Of a stretch of DNA of 64,000 nt, positions 22,908-36,000 are shown piece after piece; positions within the stretch are counted from its first letter, which is position 1; each line of letters starts with the position of its first letter. The DNA lies in the NCBI GenBank assembly GCA_027186245.1, contig CP114485.1, positions 3,968,001 to 4,032,000 of the forward strand, read 5' to 3'. A model generated the notes under the pieces. The model searched no databases. It worked only from the letters and a program-made list of their open reading frames with translations, and had not been told where the DNA came from. Made by a program: the position numbers and the translations under genes. This stretch comes from Coriaria nepalensis. Taxonomy: Eukaryota > Streptophyta > Magnoliopsida > Cucurbitales > Coriariaceae.

Positions 22908-23409
22908 CTAGGGATTGCATCCAAAGCAATTACAGGTCCTTGGAGTGAAAGAACAGAAGCCAAAAGGCTTGTTAGGGATGTTGCAATTAATAGCATAGCA
23001 GCAAGGAGAAGGCAAACAGAGACCTTTGGCTCCTCCACAGCAAGTACAGAGAGCACAAATCTGAAAGCTGCCCAATTTTCTTCTTGTCTCATTCATCATC
23101 ATAACCATCTCCATCTCCATCTTCTTTCCTGATTCCATAACTGGAACCATCTCTCCTAGTCCTACCGAAGACCCATTTAGCTTCAACACAAGAAGACACA
23201 CATATTTCAGTCCAAAGAATACCCATCTGAAAATGATTAGGGGAAATAAACAAGGGATCCATGAAATCAATCAAAGTTGGGTTTTTGACTGTTAGAGAAA
23301 CACTCACATGGGTTGTTGAATTTGCTGCTTCACTGTGAATGACCACATTAAATAATAACAAGAACAACAAAATGAGAGAGACTGTAAAGGTGAATCCAGA
23401 ACCATGCAT
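22908..23409 (-). CDS. Small secreted cysteine-rich protein of a conserved plant family
   Basis: Two exons, 23409-23308 and 23180-22908, join at CAT|CTA to give 124 residues. The N-terminus is a signal peptide (FTFTVSLILLFLLLFNVVI, cleavage probably after HSEA). A variable acidic/Met-rich linker follows. The last 50 residues are a dense cysteine module: ICALCTCCGGAKGLCLPSPC, then CYAINCNIPNKPFGFCSF and TPRTCNCFGCNP. I recognise this C-terminal module as widespread and highly conserved among uncharacterised plant proteins, but I know no function. The single intron is GT-AG and phase 0; the start at 23409 is the first ATG before the signal peptide. Confidence 0.75.
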
Positions 23410-24594
23410 ATTATGAGGATAAATTTTTTTGGAGAAGGTGGGTTTGGAGTTTTGATTTGTGGGTGGCACTAAAGCAAGAAAATTTTGTACAAATATTATA
23501 TATTTTACAGGGTTTTCTTCAACTGGGTTTTTTGTTTTTGTTTTTGGCCAAAACTTTCTTGAACTGGGGGTTGATAGAGTGAAATTATGAAGTGAGAGTG
23601 AGAGGGTGAATAAGGAGGGAGGCAGGAAACAGAGAGCCCTTTACTGCTGAATTTTGGAATGTTTATTATATTATTTAATGCTGGAATGTCATCATGTGAA
23701 GCACCACCAGAACCAAATACCACCACCACCTCTCTTCTAGATTCTGAGTTATCTCACACGCGGCTGTATTATATTTGTTGACGAACTTTTCTTACAACAA
23801 TTCAATCGGGATATTTGTTTAAAGGGCCCAATGAGTTTGGGCTTCATCTTGTTGGGCTGTGGAAGTAATTGGGTGGGAATATGATGTCCTCTCTCTTATC
23901 ATCATTCTTTTGATGAGAAAGATTGTGGCTGTCTTGGATTAAGAGTCACGGCAAGGTACGGTACATAATTTAAAATTGATGAATAGATAGGATATTTGAT
24001 TCGATTTTCTGAAAAATAAAAAATAAAAATAAAAAGAAATAAAGAGAGAAAATTACTTATATATTTATTATTTATTTAAATTATAAAATATGAGTTTATG
24101 AATATAAAATTTGATAAATTATTTAATAAATTAATTAAAATTTAAATATTAAAAAAATAATAATATTATTTCATTTTAATTTGAAAAAATATATTTAAAA
24201 ATAAAAATAAAAACGATTATCCGATTATGTAAAAATGAAAAAGGAGGTAATCATGTAAATGTTGAGACATAACAAGAGACAGAGAAAAAGAGCGTTATTT
24301 GTATGAATTATTAGAAAGTTAAATTACAAAAATCAGAAAGAATGAAGAGAGTTATTTTGTAGATCTTTTTATACAAAGACGCAGTAACATGAAATTATAA
24401 ATCAACTACTTCTCTGCCAACTGAAAAATACAAATTTTCAGAAGAACAGAGATCAACTTTGGCATGAGCTTTTTGTATACATCTTCAACAATGGAGGGGG
24501 GTAAAATGAATTTATATGTTCTAGCTCTTGAGATTGTAAAAGATGTAAATAAGCCCCCCACCTTTTTTTTTTTTTTTTTTTTTTTTTTTTGAGG
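23410..24594. other. Intergenic region between two minus-strand genes
   Basis: It contains the promoter of the cysteine-rich gene and, from about 24000 to 24260, a very AT-rich stretch of A/T runs. The last 200 bases are the 3' UTR of the CCCH gene, with a T-run of about 30 at 24562-24590. No coding potential is seen. Confidence 0.45.
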
Positions 24595-27500
24595 TCAAAT
24601 GTCAATCCTCTCTGGGTTAATGTTATCATCACCAGAAGACATCTGTCTGGTCTCAGGTTCAACCAGTCCTTCTGAAGACAAGTTCAGTGCAGAAGCTCCT
24701 GAAGATGACCCTAACAAACGCCAAACCGGAGTTTCGGATGAAGCTGATTGCGAGAGATTGTATGTGAAGATTCCCATTGGATGGTCAAACTTGCAACTTG
24801 GACCGAATTTGCAGATTCCGTAACGAGAATAGAAGATACACAGAGGTTCTCCCTAAAAGAAGAAGAGTAAGAATTCTTACACTAGTAGACAGTTGAAAGA
24901 GGTCAAGTTGAGGACTTACCTGACGTAAAGGGAGGCCCATTGGGCTCAAGACACAATCCGGAGGAGGGACGAATCTCTCTCTTGGATGATGGAACCGGCA
25001 AACTGCACCAAACTTGCAATCTCCAGTTTTCATGTAAAACTGACATTCAGGCTGACCAGGCCTTTCTGGAAAAGCATTCTCCCTTTGCAAAGCATAGAAC
25101 CCTACAGGGATGGAACCAGACTGATATGAAGAAAAAGCTGTCTGAGACTCTCCTGCATTAGCTGTCTCACTCTGGCGAGAAGTTCCGTAGATTTTACTTT
25201 TTCCTGCTGCTTGTTGTGGGGTTTCTGAAGAAGAAACCGTACCCAGTTGACCCTAAAATACGACATTTCATAAGTACAAGAATCATAGTTTGAGACAAGC
25301 GTGAAACATCACAAAATGTTATCTAAGACGAGGTGAGAAGAGCTTACGCTATAAGCATTCCAACTTGGAACTGAAACCACTCCTTGAGGGACGATTAAAG
25401 GAGCATAACTAGAGGAGCCTTGCCATCTAGAACTAGTAATAAAAGACGCACTTGACCAATTTGTAATTCCCCCTGGATACGACTGCTCAGAAGGAGTTGG
25501 AGATTGAGCAGTCGGATAAATAGGGGACCCACCCAATGAGACCATCATGTTAGTTGGTTGTGGGTGGTGAAATTTGCACGTGCTTCCAAACTTGCACTGT
25601 CCGGTTCTTGAATAATAGGTACATTCAGTTTCATTCTGCATTAGAGAGAAAGGGAAGGGGGAAAATGTTTAAACACATGTATGAAGTCAAAGTTAAATGA
25701 GCGAAAGGCATGAAGAAAAATGATTCAAACTGATCGAAGGGGGTAGCCCAATATGTTAAGTGAAACTCTTCCAGCAATTCCGGCCTTGTCTCTCGGATGA
25801 TGAAACTTGCATGTTGCTCCAAACTTGCAAGTTCCTGTCTTCAGATAGTACTGGAAAGTGTCCAAAACAGAATAAGATGGGGAAGTTAAAACAGATCCTA
25901 CCACACATTCCTATAATTTTGTGAACACCCAAAGAAAACCATAAAAGAGGTGATTGTTGTGATACAATAAAGTAGTGTACTAATGCAAACAAAAGCAAAG
26001 AAGTTGAAGCATGTACATATAAAACACGCTATTCATACAATATCGAAGTAATGAAGACATGCCTGACATTCTAGTTGTCCAACTCTTTCTGGGTACTCCC
26101 CCTTCATCCTTGATGCAGCAATGGCCTGAAAAAGACCAAGGATTTATATACATGATTGACCCTCCAATATTATTCAGGTGAGAGCAACATCAGTGTTATA
26201 AATTTCTTCATAGTTTACTTTAGATTCAAAATGAAATATATGGCCATCCTAAAACAGTAAAACCATAGCTAAAAGGAAATGTAGCAAACGGAAAACGCTT
26301 AAAAGTAAGTCGCGGATGTCATGTATCTACTAGATTAAGCACCAACAAAGAATATAGGTTATATGAATATATTACAAACTCCGTTTAGCATATACCAGCT
26401 TTCTGTTAGGAGGGTGATTAAATCGACATGTCGCCCCAAATCTACAGAGTCCTGTTCTGATGTAATAAGAGCAATCCGGCTCCTCTGGCCTCTCAGGATA
26501 AGGCCCAGATTCCATTCTTTCACTGGAGATCAAGTTCATTTGCCAAAGTGCATCTGTTCAATGGTCAAGTCCAAAACATCAAGTTTATAAGTTCAAATAG
26601 ATTAAAAAAAAAAAAAAACAATGAAGAGATGACATAGTTACCAAATGACACACAAGGGGAGGAAGTAAGTACTTCCGTTCTTGATACTCCAAAACTTTCA
26701 CTCAAAATTTATTACTTCAATTCAAAATTCCACTGGCAAATGTTCCAAACAAAAAAGCACCCATCTTCAAAATCTTTGAAAACAACACCCCATTGTTTTA
26801 AATATTGAACCTGGTGGTCCCTACATTTTACAAATTAATAAAGGGGACTCACAATTTGTCACAGATATTTCCAATCTTTTGTGACAAGGTTGATACTAAT
26901 CACCCTGATAAGTTAAAGAAACAAAAGCAAGGACATGTAACTCGGGAAATTCTTAATAGACAGAACACTGATAAATCATGTTTCCTCTCCCATGTGCTGG
27001 GATCTCTGTTGTAAAGAAGTATGAGATAACAACGAAGTGAATATTAAAAGGGGAAAACTTAGTACACATACCTAAGAAAATTAAAGGGGATGTAATTTCT
27101 AAACCATGTCTTTCAAGAAAAGGGAAGGCGAGAGAAAGAGAGAGAAGTCAATCTATAACAAGTTTTTAAAAATAAGGAAAGAACCCATTGATCGCATTCT
27201 ATAAAATAGGTGAATGAATTAAAGACAGATTCATAGCTATACTCAATCTTCTCTACCGTTTAATGGAGGAAGAACAAACCACACATTACAAGAAACCAAG
27301 TGCTATGAAGAGAAGTGATTATAATATCGAAGGATGACAATCAATCACTCAATATTTGTTTCATAAGCTACTTCTTCCTTAAATCCATCCTATATCTTCA
27401 AAAACGAACCTCTCGAGTTTGACATTGTATAACTATGACATGAAAAAACAATAGTTATTATTGGGTGCTTCTATAGTAGAAATGATGACCCACTAATATT

Positions 27501-28321
27501 AAATCATGTAACCATTTTAAATATTACATAATATTTTGAATATTAGGTATTAGAAACGATATATTCATAAGAATTATGAGGTATTCAAAATGGTTACATG
27601 ATTTAATATTAGTGATTAGAATAGAAATATCATTTTTATTTCAGGAACACCCAAGAGAATAATACCTCCTCGGTTTCGATACATTTTCGGAAAAGAAAAA
27701 TAGAATTATGAAGAATAAAAAGGTGAGAATATGAAAGAAAACTTCTATGCCTTTGAACAGAAAAGAAATCGAGGATACAGAGCGATCATTGTTGACTGTT
27801 GACTCCAAATCAACATACAAAAAACAAAACATGTACAGAGACAAAACATAAAAACTACACTCTTTTGGACTTCTTCTTCCACCCTATATATATGGATTAA
27901 ACCATGTTGTATACTAACAGCCAAAATTAAGAGTGACAACGATTCCACAACCGATCAAAACCAAAACTTGAACAAGATACAGGGGCAAAGAGGATAATTC
28001 AGATAACAGAGTTAATCAAATTGCATTTCTTAAAAGAAATGAAAAGAATGCCCACTGGACAACCCCATCCCTTTTCTTCTCCTCGTGAAATTCGAACACA
28101 ACAGTAAACGCTGACAACAGACAACAATTTTATTGCATTTTAGCATTTTTCATATTTCTTAGAAACAACGACCCCACCAAAATTAACAAATGGAACGAAT
28201 TCATGGAAATTACATGATAGTTATAATAATATTGACCTTTGTTCAACGATGGCGCCAAAGCAGAAGAGGAAGCCTCTGTCACAGACGCTTGTGAAATCGA
28301 AATTCCGGCATCGAACTCCAT
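24595..28321 (-). CDS. CCCH zinc-finger protein with five fingers (ZFN-type)
   Basis: Seven exons join in frame: 28321-28237, 26553-26396, 26125-26063, 25850-25731, 25635-25348, 25252-24920 and 24852-24595; 434 residues. Five C-x8-C-x5-C-x3-H fingers sit at about residues 56-75 ([20 protein letters not shown]), 101-120, 147-166, 308-327 and 354-373 ([20 protein letters not shown]), grouped 3+2 with a Ser/Pro/Gln-rich linker, the layout of the plant ZFN1-like CCCH group. These bind RNA or DNA, and some were reported to have nuclease activity. Intron 1 is 1683 bp and carries a MITE-like element. The donor of exon 3 reads CAG|GCATGT, a GC-AG intron. The ATG at 28321 begins [14 protein letters not shown]; an upstream in-frame GTG is not used. 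The tail ends NPERIDI. Confidence 0.9.
27461..27654. mobile_element. MITE-like inverted-repeat element
   Basis: A 194-bp element in intron 1 of the CCCH gene. The ends are inverted: it begins TTGGGTG and ends CACCCAA. Inside, long arms also pair: CACTAATATTAAATCATGTA near 27491 has its reverse complement near 27595-27615. The whole can fold into a long hairpin with a short AT-rich loop. No ORF. I see no clear target-site duplication, so the superfamily is unassigned. Confidence 0.7.
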
Positions 28322-29038
28322 CAGCACTCCTCCGCCGCTGCCACCACCACCTTAATTTTCATGATTCCTTCAAAAAAGTGATATCAACACGGTTCCACCG
28401 TAGCCAAGTCTCTGACGATCAAGAACAGAGAATCACTAAAAAAGAGAAGCAATTAAAAAATGGAGACAACTTTCTTTTAATGAGAGAAATTTGAAAATAA
28501 AAATAAAAAAATTAAATTTCTTTATTCGGTTTTAGAAAGAGGAGAGAAAGATAGAGAGGTGTTCTCTCCTACACTCCACAAAACTTTTTATTTATTTATT
28601 TATTTATTTATTTATAAATTTTAAGAATTGAAAATAAAAAGAAATTAAGAGAGAGAAAGAGAAGAACAAGAACCAACCAACCATTTTACCTCTCGGACAT
28701 CGATCTCCTCCTGCTTTTTTTGCACCCCCGCGTTTTGGAGTTAAAACCGACATCCACTGCATTCCCACGCGCTCGCCTGCCAAAGTCAAAAACACTCGCT
28801 ACATTTTGTGTTTGACACGTCGGTTTAGCGGTTAATTAAAAGTCAACGGTTAATTTAAATTTATTTATTTTCTATTTTATACTTTGTACCTAAAAATTAA
28901 ATTATGATAAAGAAGAAAGTTAAAATGACTTGATTACAAAAATTAATAAACGAAAAAATAATAATAATAATAATAAATTAATTAACTAAAATAATAATTT
29001 TATTCGTGAATACAATCAAGTTGGTTTTAATGGAAAAA

Positions 29039-29070
<32 letters not shown>

Positions 29071-30006
29071 CTTTAGAAAATCAAGAATTAAAAATAATAA
29101 AGATGATGATGCATAAATTATAAGGAGAGAGTATTTTTGTGGATCGTGTCTTTTTATAAACAACATCTAAACTATGTACTATTTGTTTGTTGTGTAATTA
29201 GTATATGTTCGTGTTTTGACTCCATAATCTATAGAATCTATAAATTGAAAAGGAGAATCTATAACACTTTTTCTTTTTCTTTCATTGATGCTGTTTGTTT
29301 CTTTGTCTTTTCCCCTTCTTCATTGCGCCATTGCCTGTCGTCCATTTGCAAAGCTAAGCCCATTATTCCTGTTATCTACAAGCCCACGGCCCACGAGCCT
29401 CTCTTTTTTTGGAAAATGAGATGTGGATGGATTTTAAGGGCCATTAGTTTGACTTCTTTGTAAAAATGAAAATCAATACGTGTAAGTTTGGATGGATTTG
29501 TTCTTGAATTTTAAGAGGCTTACTATACTTATTATATAAAAATCTCATAATTTCAACAGGTTTTAGAAAGTGATACTACTAGGTTTGTACATTACTTATT
29601 CCCCCACCTCGGAAAACAAAACATAGTAAAGTATAAATCACGTTTCTTTCACTTTTTTTTTTTTTTTTGTTTTTTTTTTGTTTTTTGATATTAAAAATAA
29701 TAAAATACGGCATACGGCGAGGTGACAATCTCTCGAAATGCACAGGTCTCGCCTCCTGCGTTTCAATTTCCTTCCAACAGGACCCTTCTCTATGGATTTT
29801 CAGGAATCTCATCCGTGCAATCGCAGCAAAGCGGATTTCCAATTAATTTAAGTCAGAGATATATATGTTTATATATATATATATATAGAGAGATTTGATA
29901 CACCTTACTACTTCCAGTCTTCCACTTCCGGATTCGGATTTCCCAATTCTCTCTTCGCTTCTCCTCTAACAATTTGATTCCACAGACAGACCTTCCCAGC
30001 CCAACC
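28322..30006. other. Divergent promoter region between CCCH and PML3 genes
   Basis: About 1.7 kb between two genes transcribed outward. It holds TTTA repeats near 28588-28615, an ATA tract near 28958, a (TA)n tract at 29040-29068 and T-runs near 29652-29682. The last 100 bases before 30007 are pyrimidine-rich and look like the PML3 leader. Short ORFs here (for example 29137-29463) show no protein signal. Confidence 0.45.
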
Positions 30007-33000
30007 ATGGGTTTGCGCTCAAACCCTAGGGGAACATCGCTCTTCTCCCTCATTTTCCTCCTCCTTCTCATCTCTGCTCTCTCTCTCATCTCTGCTCAGG
30101 TACCTCTATTTTATTCTGTTTCCAGTTAACGCCTTTCTTTTCTTAATCATGACTTTGGGTTTGACTGGTAAATTCTTTGAATGGTTTTAGGAATCGGGGT
30201 TGGAAACAGAGGAGTCGAGTGGATCCAAGGATCTAGGTCGCCGTAGTAAAGTGAGTACCTTTTTCTGTTTGGTTTCTACATAATGTGTTAGATATCGAGC
30301 CAATTCGAGCCGGCCGAGCTCCAAGAAATTAAGGGAAGAATAGACAGAATAAACTAAGAGATATTATTGAAATTGTATAACTTTCATCTTTTACAAATCA
30401 GGATATATACCTACCATTGCTATGGCCAAAACAACAAGAAAACCTGCTCACTCTCCACACCTCTCGGCAACCCACACAGCTTGTACTACACCACTACCCA
30501 ATATTCCCTTTTCTTTCACTTACTGTATTTTTCAGCTAATGGCCTTATCTAAACTTACCCCAAAACTACATCTAGTCTTCACAACGTTTTGGGCTTTTGA
30601 TTACCAGTTTGGGCCGAGTGTCGCTTGGGCCGGGAACCATCTTTATAACATTACCCTCCTCATGAGCAACAACCTTGTCCTCAAGGTTGGAGGACGGGTA
30701 CAAAACCCGGAAGGTGTCAAGCTCTTCCCAAGAAGTCTCCTCAAGAGGAAGACCGGTCCATTGCACAAGGAGCTGTGTCACCCAATGTTGTCCCATCTTA
30801 ACAACCCGTGAATCCAATACAACAAGCGGCTCAAGAAGTGGTTGGTTGTTGAAGGTAGTAGAAGGGAGAGGCATGGTATTTGCAACGTTTGGATTTGGGG
30901 AATGCTTCAAAACCGAGACATGGAAAACCGAATGTATCTTCGAGTCTTTTGGAAGCTTCAGCTTATAAGCAACCTTTCCAATATGCTCGGTAATGCAATA
31001 ATGACCATAAAAACGACACCCCAACGTAGTGTATGGTACCCTAGAAATAGATGATTGCCGATACGGTTGAAGCTTGACATATGGCCATTGATCCACTTCC
31101 ATAAAAAAATGTGCGGTGTAAGTCGGCATTAATCTTCATTCTTTTTTTAGCCTTCCCCATTTGAGTCCTTAAGGACTCCAAGATCTCACTTCATCATCAT
31201 CATCTAAGCTCATTCCCCTAATTATCAGGGTCGCTACATGGATATTAGTTCTCCAAGTTACGTGATCTTCCCACATATTATCACTTAATCTAAGATCTAG
31301 GATGTCTTCCTTAACCATCTTTATCCAAGTTTTGAACTACCTACCCCACCATCTACATCCTCCACTTACCCGCCAATCTAATCTTTGTCGAATCAGAGCC
31401 GTGTTTGGTCTTTTCTGCACATGACCAAACCACGTTAGACGTCCCTCCCTAAGTTTATCCTCTATTGGGGCTACACCTAGATAACTCATAATCTTTTTAT
31501 TCCTAATTCTATCCTTGCTTGTTCTACCACACATCTATCTTAACAGATGCATCTCTATCACCGCCATCTTATGCATATGTTGTCCCATAATGGCTCAACA
31601 CTCCAAGTCATAAAGTGTAGCTAGTCGAACGATCGTGTTGTAACACTTATTGTTCATAAATCTGCATCCAAGGCTTCTAGATTTGAAGAGCCTGTCAAGT
31701 AAGAAGGAAGAGTAGGTGGTGGTTTTCCAAAAACCGCTTCAAAGGGAGACACCTTGGTGGTAGTATGAACCGAGGTGTTGTAGCATAACTCCGTCCATAA
31801 TAAATAACGATGCCATTTTTCTGGATCCTCAAAAGCAAGTGCTCGCAAATATTGCTCCAAGCACCTGTTATGAACCTCCGTTTGCCCTTCCGTTTGTAGG
31901 TGATAAGCACTTGATATATGAAGTTGAGTCCCACTTAGATGAAAAAGCTCCTTCCAAAACTTACTTACAAAAATGGAATCCCAATCTGAGACCATGGTTT
32001 TTGGGAATCCATGATGTTTAACCACTAAATCGGCGAACAAAGAGGCCACAAAAGTGGTTGTAAATCTGGCCTCGAGAATGCCAAAATGAGCATATTTGGA
32101 TAAACGGTCGATTACCACAAGAATCACCGAATAGCCTTGTGAAGGGGAAAGTTCGGTAATGAAATCCAATGAGATATCCTCCCAAATATTACTAGGAATA
32201 GGGAGGTTTTAATTACCCCACTGGCCTGGTCATTGAATATTTGGTTTTTTGGCAAACCGAACAATATTTTATGAATTGCCGGACATCTTTATCCACCAAC
32301 CCAATAGAAACTTGCCGACAAACGAGAAATGGTTTTAAGGACTCCCTCATGACCAGGCATAGGAGTGGAATGAAACTCAAATAATAGCGCCTCTTTCAAA
32401 GGTGAAGAGGGACTAATAACTGCTCTTGAATTCTTAAAAAGCAAAGCTTCTTTAACATGAAAAGAAGAAAGCAGACTACTAGAATAGGCTAATTGACCCA
32501 AAATTTCAGCATAGGGATCATTATCATATTCCAATCTTAGCTCATCAAAAAGTTGAAATAAGGGAACATAAAGAGCAAAGAAGTCGTACCCACTTGTAGT
32601 ATCCAAACCGATAGTTAATCCTGAATAGAATAGCTCAAATGTTCTATCATTTCTGCTTGACGATCAATCTTCTCGGAATGAGAATTTCTAAGCTCTCCAA
32701 TCTGATTTATTGTCTCCACAATCTGAGCAAGACACATTCCATCTACCATGGGCGGCTAAACAAAAACAACGAGAGCACCAATGTTAGATATCAAGCCAAT
32801 TCGAGCCGGCCAAGCTCTAAGAAATTAAGAGAAGAATAGAGAGAATAAACTAAGAGATATTATTGAAATTGCATAACTTTCATCTCTTACAAATCAGGAT
32901 ATATACCTACCATTGTCATGGCCAAAACAATAAGAAAACATGCTCACTCTCCACACCTCTCGGCAACCCACACAGCTTGTACTGTACCACTACCCAATAT

Positions 33001-36000
33001 TCCCTTTTCTCTCACTTAGCTGTATTTTTCAGCTAATGACCTTATCTAAAATTACCCCAAAACTATATGTAGTCTTCAAAACGTTTTGGGCTTTTGATAA
33101 CCCGTTTGGGCCGGGAACCATCTTCATAACAGAAAGTTCATGTGAATAATTGACCAGAAGATCTCAAGTAACTTCTAATTGTTTGATTCGCTTCTAACTA
33201 GCGTACAACGTTTGTTCCCTTTTTTCAATTTTTCTACCAGATCAACATTGTTTTTCGCTTTGTAGAAAATGTTTGTTAGGCTCTTAAATTTTTTGTCAAT
33301 TTTAAGCATATAATGATGGTCAACAGGTTAATTTGAGCCACCTTGAGAGGCTCGCCTCGAAAGACAAAGATGATATTGATTCTGTCGAACTTGAGCTCGA
33401 TTTGGACTCGGTTGGTGTTGGGGTTTTTGATGCATTTTTTGCAAGCTTGTCTATGATACTTGTCAGCGAGGTTGGTACTCTTGCTTCCTACTATTATTTG
33501 CTCTTCATTTTTGTTCCGCCATTTTGATTGCTTAGTGAGTACTGTATGGTAACCTGATGCAAAATCAAACACTGAGACCTTCATATGGCATGAATGTTGG
33601 GTGCATGAGAACTTTTGACTAGTTTATGTAAAAACATATGATAACATACTTGCTGGTATAGTTTTTGTTGACCTGTTATCAACGGTACTTTGATTGAATT
33701 GTTTTCTTTCATCCTTACTTTGTTGCTGGTAGATTGGAGATGAGACGTTCATAATAGCGGCTCTTATGGCAATGCGTCATCCAAAGTCCATTGTTTTATC
33801 TGGTGCACTTTCTGCTTTGGTTGTAATGACGGTATGTTAGTTGATCTTCTGTTTATCCTAGCAATTAGAATTTGACTGTCATATGCAAGTGTTGGAATTT
33901 ACTAATGGAGGTAGATACTTCTCTAGGTTTGTGTTAGAATGGTTAAGAAATTGCAATTCATAGCTATTTGTCTTGTTGCTGACTAATTGAATTAACGTTA
34001 TTGTATGGGTCAACTAGGTGCTTTCCACTGGACTAGGTAGAATTGTGCCAAATCTTATATCAAGGAAGCATACAAATAATGCAGCAACAGGTATGCATAT
34101 TGATTATTTTGATTTATCAATGGAGGCAGATGGTATTTGCGTGTTTGTATCATTTAGTTAATGAAGACATTGTTACTTTATATCTTTCGTGTATGAAACA
34201 ATGGAGAAGAATGAGAGTTTGACATGGTTCAACTTGTTATTAACCTAACACTTTCATCTTGTTGTGAGTACGCCAAATGGATTAAATGGAAATTCCACCT
34301 GCGATTTATAGTCTCATTGCTTCCTCTTACAAGGGAGAATAAATTATTAGGGCATTACTGGTTTTGATATGGGATTTTTAGATGTGATGCGTTAGTTTTT
34401 TGTCATTTTATGTGTTCTCTGGTAAGGAATTACTCTAGAAGTAAATATCATTATAGCATGAGTTAAAAGTTGATCTGCCCAACTCTTTTTCTGTGTTTCT
34501 AGACCTAGATAAATGACAGAGAGTATTGTAAGAACAATATATATAAGATTTACTTTTACGCTTCACCGAAAATAATTTGTGGTTGAACTTGCAGCTTATG
34601 CTAACCTTCTAATTTACAGCATGTCACATTTCGTCTAACTCTTGGTTTCTTTGAAAACTGGAAGACAGTGAAAAGATGTATTGGATATTAGTTATTGCTA
34701 GCCTTTCTGGATATGCGTATCAGAATTTGATTGGGCACTCTCTGTTTGGATGATAATTCTCAATTTATCTATGTAATATGGAACTCTAGAATATGGTACC
34801 TGATGTCTAATTGGATCATTTGATATCTTGCATCTTTTGATAGGGTTTTTCATATCCGTCTATGATATGTCATCATGTACGTTATCTGATAGAAAATTTA
34901 GCCCTGAAGAATTTTCTGTTTTCTCTAATAATGCAGTCCTTTATGCATTTTTTGGGTTGCGTTTACTTTATATTGCTTGGAGATCAAGATCAGATTCAAA
35001 ATCTTCGCAGAAAAAGGAAATTGAAGAAGTATGTATCTTCTTTACTTCATTTCATTTTCAAAGACTTTTTTTGGCTCAGAGTTGCACCTTTCTATTTCTG
35101 GGAAAACTGTCCTTAAAAGACAAGGGTCCACAGTAGCAATTGGTTATAACGAAGAAATCTACATTACTATATTCTATTGCTCATCTCATCCGTTGGCATT
35201 TTTTCAACGTTCATCTGCAAATTGATCGCACTACTAAGAAAAGTTTTATCATTTGTACTTTGGCCATGCTATGAATTGACCAAGGTAAAAGAAAACATAG
35301 AATGGACACTAATATCCAATGGCCATGCTTCTGATGGAATTCTTATAATTTGATATTACATTATATGTCCTAATTTGCATAATACATTTTTGGTCTACTT
35401 TTTATATGCTGTATCAGGTAGAAGAGAAACTTGAATCCGGGCAAGGGAAGACAGCAGTCCGACGTTTCTTCGCAAGATTTTGTACACCAATATTTTTGGA
35501 GGTACAAAGCTAGTTCTTTGGCACACATTCTGCTACCTCTAACTGTACATATATCTGAGATGCTCCTCATATTTTCATAGCTATTGCACATCCAAGAACC
35601 AAAGTGGGTAGATTAGATTCTGAGATAAGAGACCAAATTGTAATTTCTTCCTCTCTTGTTTTTATGCAGTCATTCATTTTAACATTTCTAGCAGAGTGGG
35701 GTGATCGTAGCCAAATAGCAACCATTGCTGTAAGAATACCCAATTCCCCTTTGTTATAATTCTTTCATTCATAGGTTACACTTTTCATGGTTAACGAGCT
35801 CTTTTTTTTTTTTTTTTCCTTCGTTGTTTAGTTAGCAACACACAAAAATGCTGTTGGAGTAGCATTAGGAGCCACATTGGGGCATACCATCTGCACATCG
35901 GTAGCTGTAATTGGTGGAAGTATGCTCGCTTCTAAGATATCTCAAGGCACTGTTGCCACTATTGGAGGATTGCTCTTTCTTGGCTTCTCCTTGTCTTCCT

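Larger units (their letters stand above)
30286..33131 (-). mobile_element. Internally deleted chromovirus (Ty3/gypsy) LTR retrotransposon
   Basis: A 2.85-kb element in antisense orientation within PML3 intron 2, bounded by two similar LTRs. Reading the minus strand after the upstream LTR (32782-33131): a primer-binding-like TTGGTGCTCTCGTTG, then a gag start (MVDGMCLAQIVETINQIGEL) that stops after about 45 codons; then a jump straight to the integrase zinc region (32606-32289), the integrase core (32169-31654) with its D, D and E positions in VVIDRLSKY, VSDWDSIF and GQTEVHNR; and a C-terminal chromodomain region (31129-30572, around HWVTQLLVQWTGLPLEETSW). Most of gag, protease, reverse transcriptase and RNase H are missing, and the integrase frame is interrupted. 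It cannot move by itself. I found no matching target-site duplication (flanks TAATG and GAAAG). Confidence 0.85.

Noticed and set aside
29137..29463. 108-codon plus-strand ORF
   Set aside because: Cys/Phe-rich translation of T-rich DNA; no domain.
30867..30968. Plus-strand ORFs overlapping the gypsy chromodomain region
   Set aside because: They are antisense shadows of the element's own coding strand.
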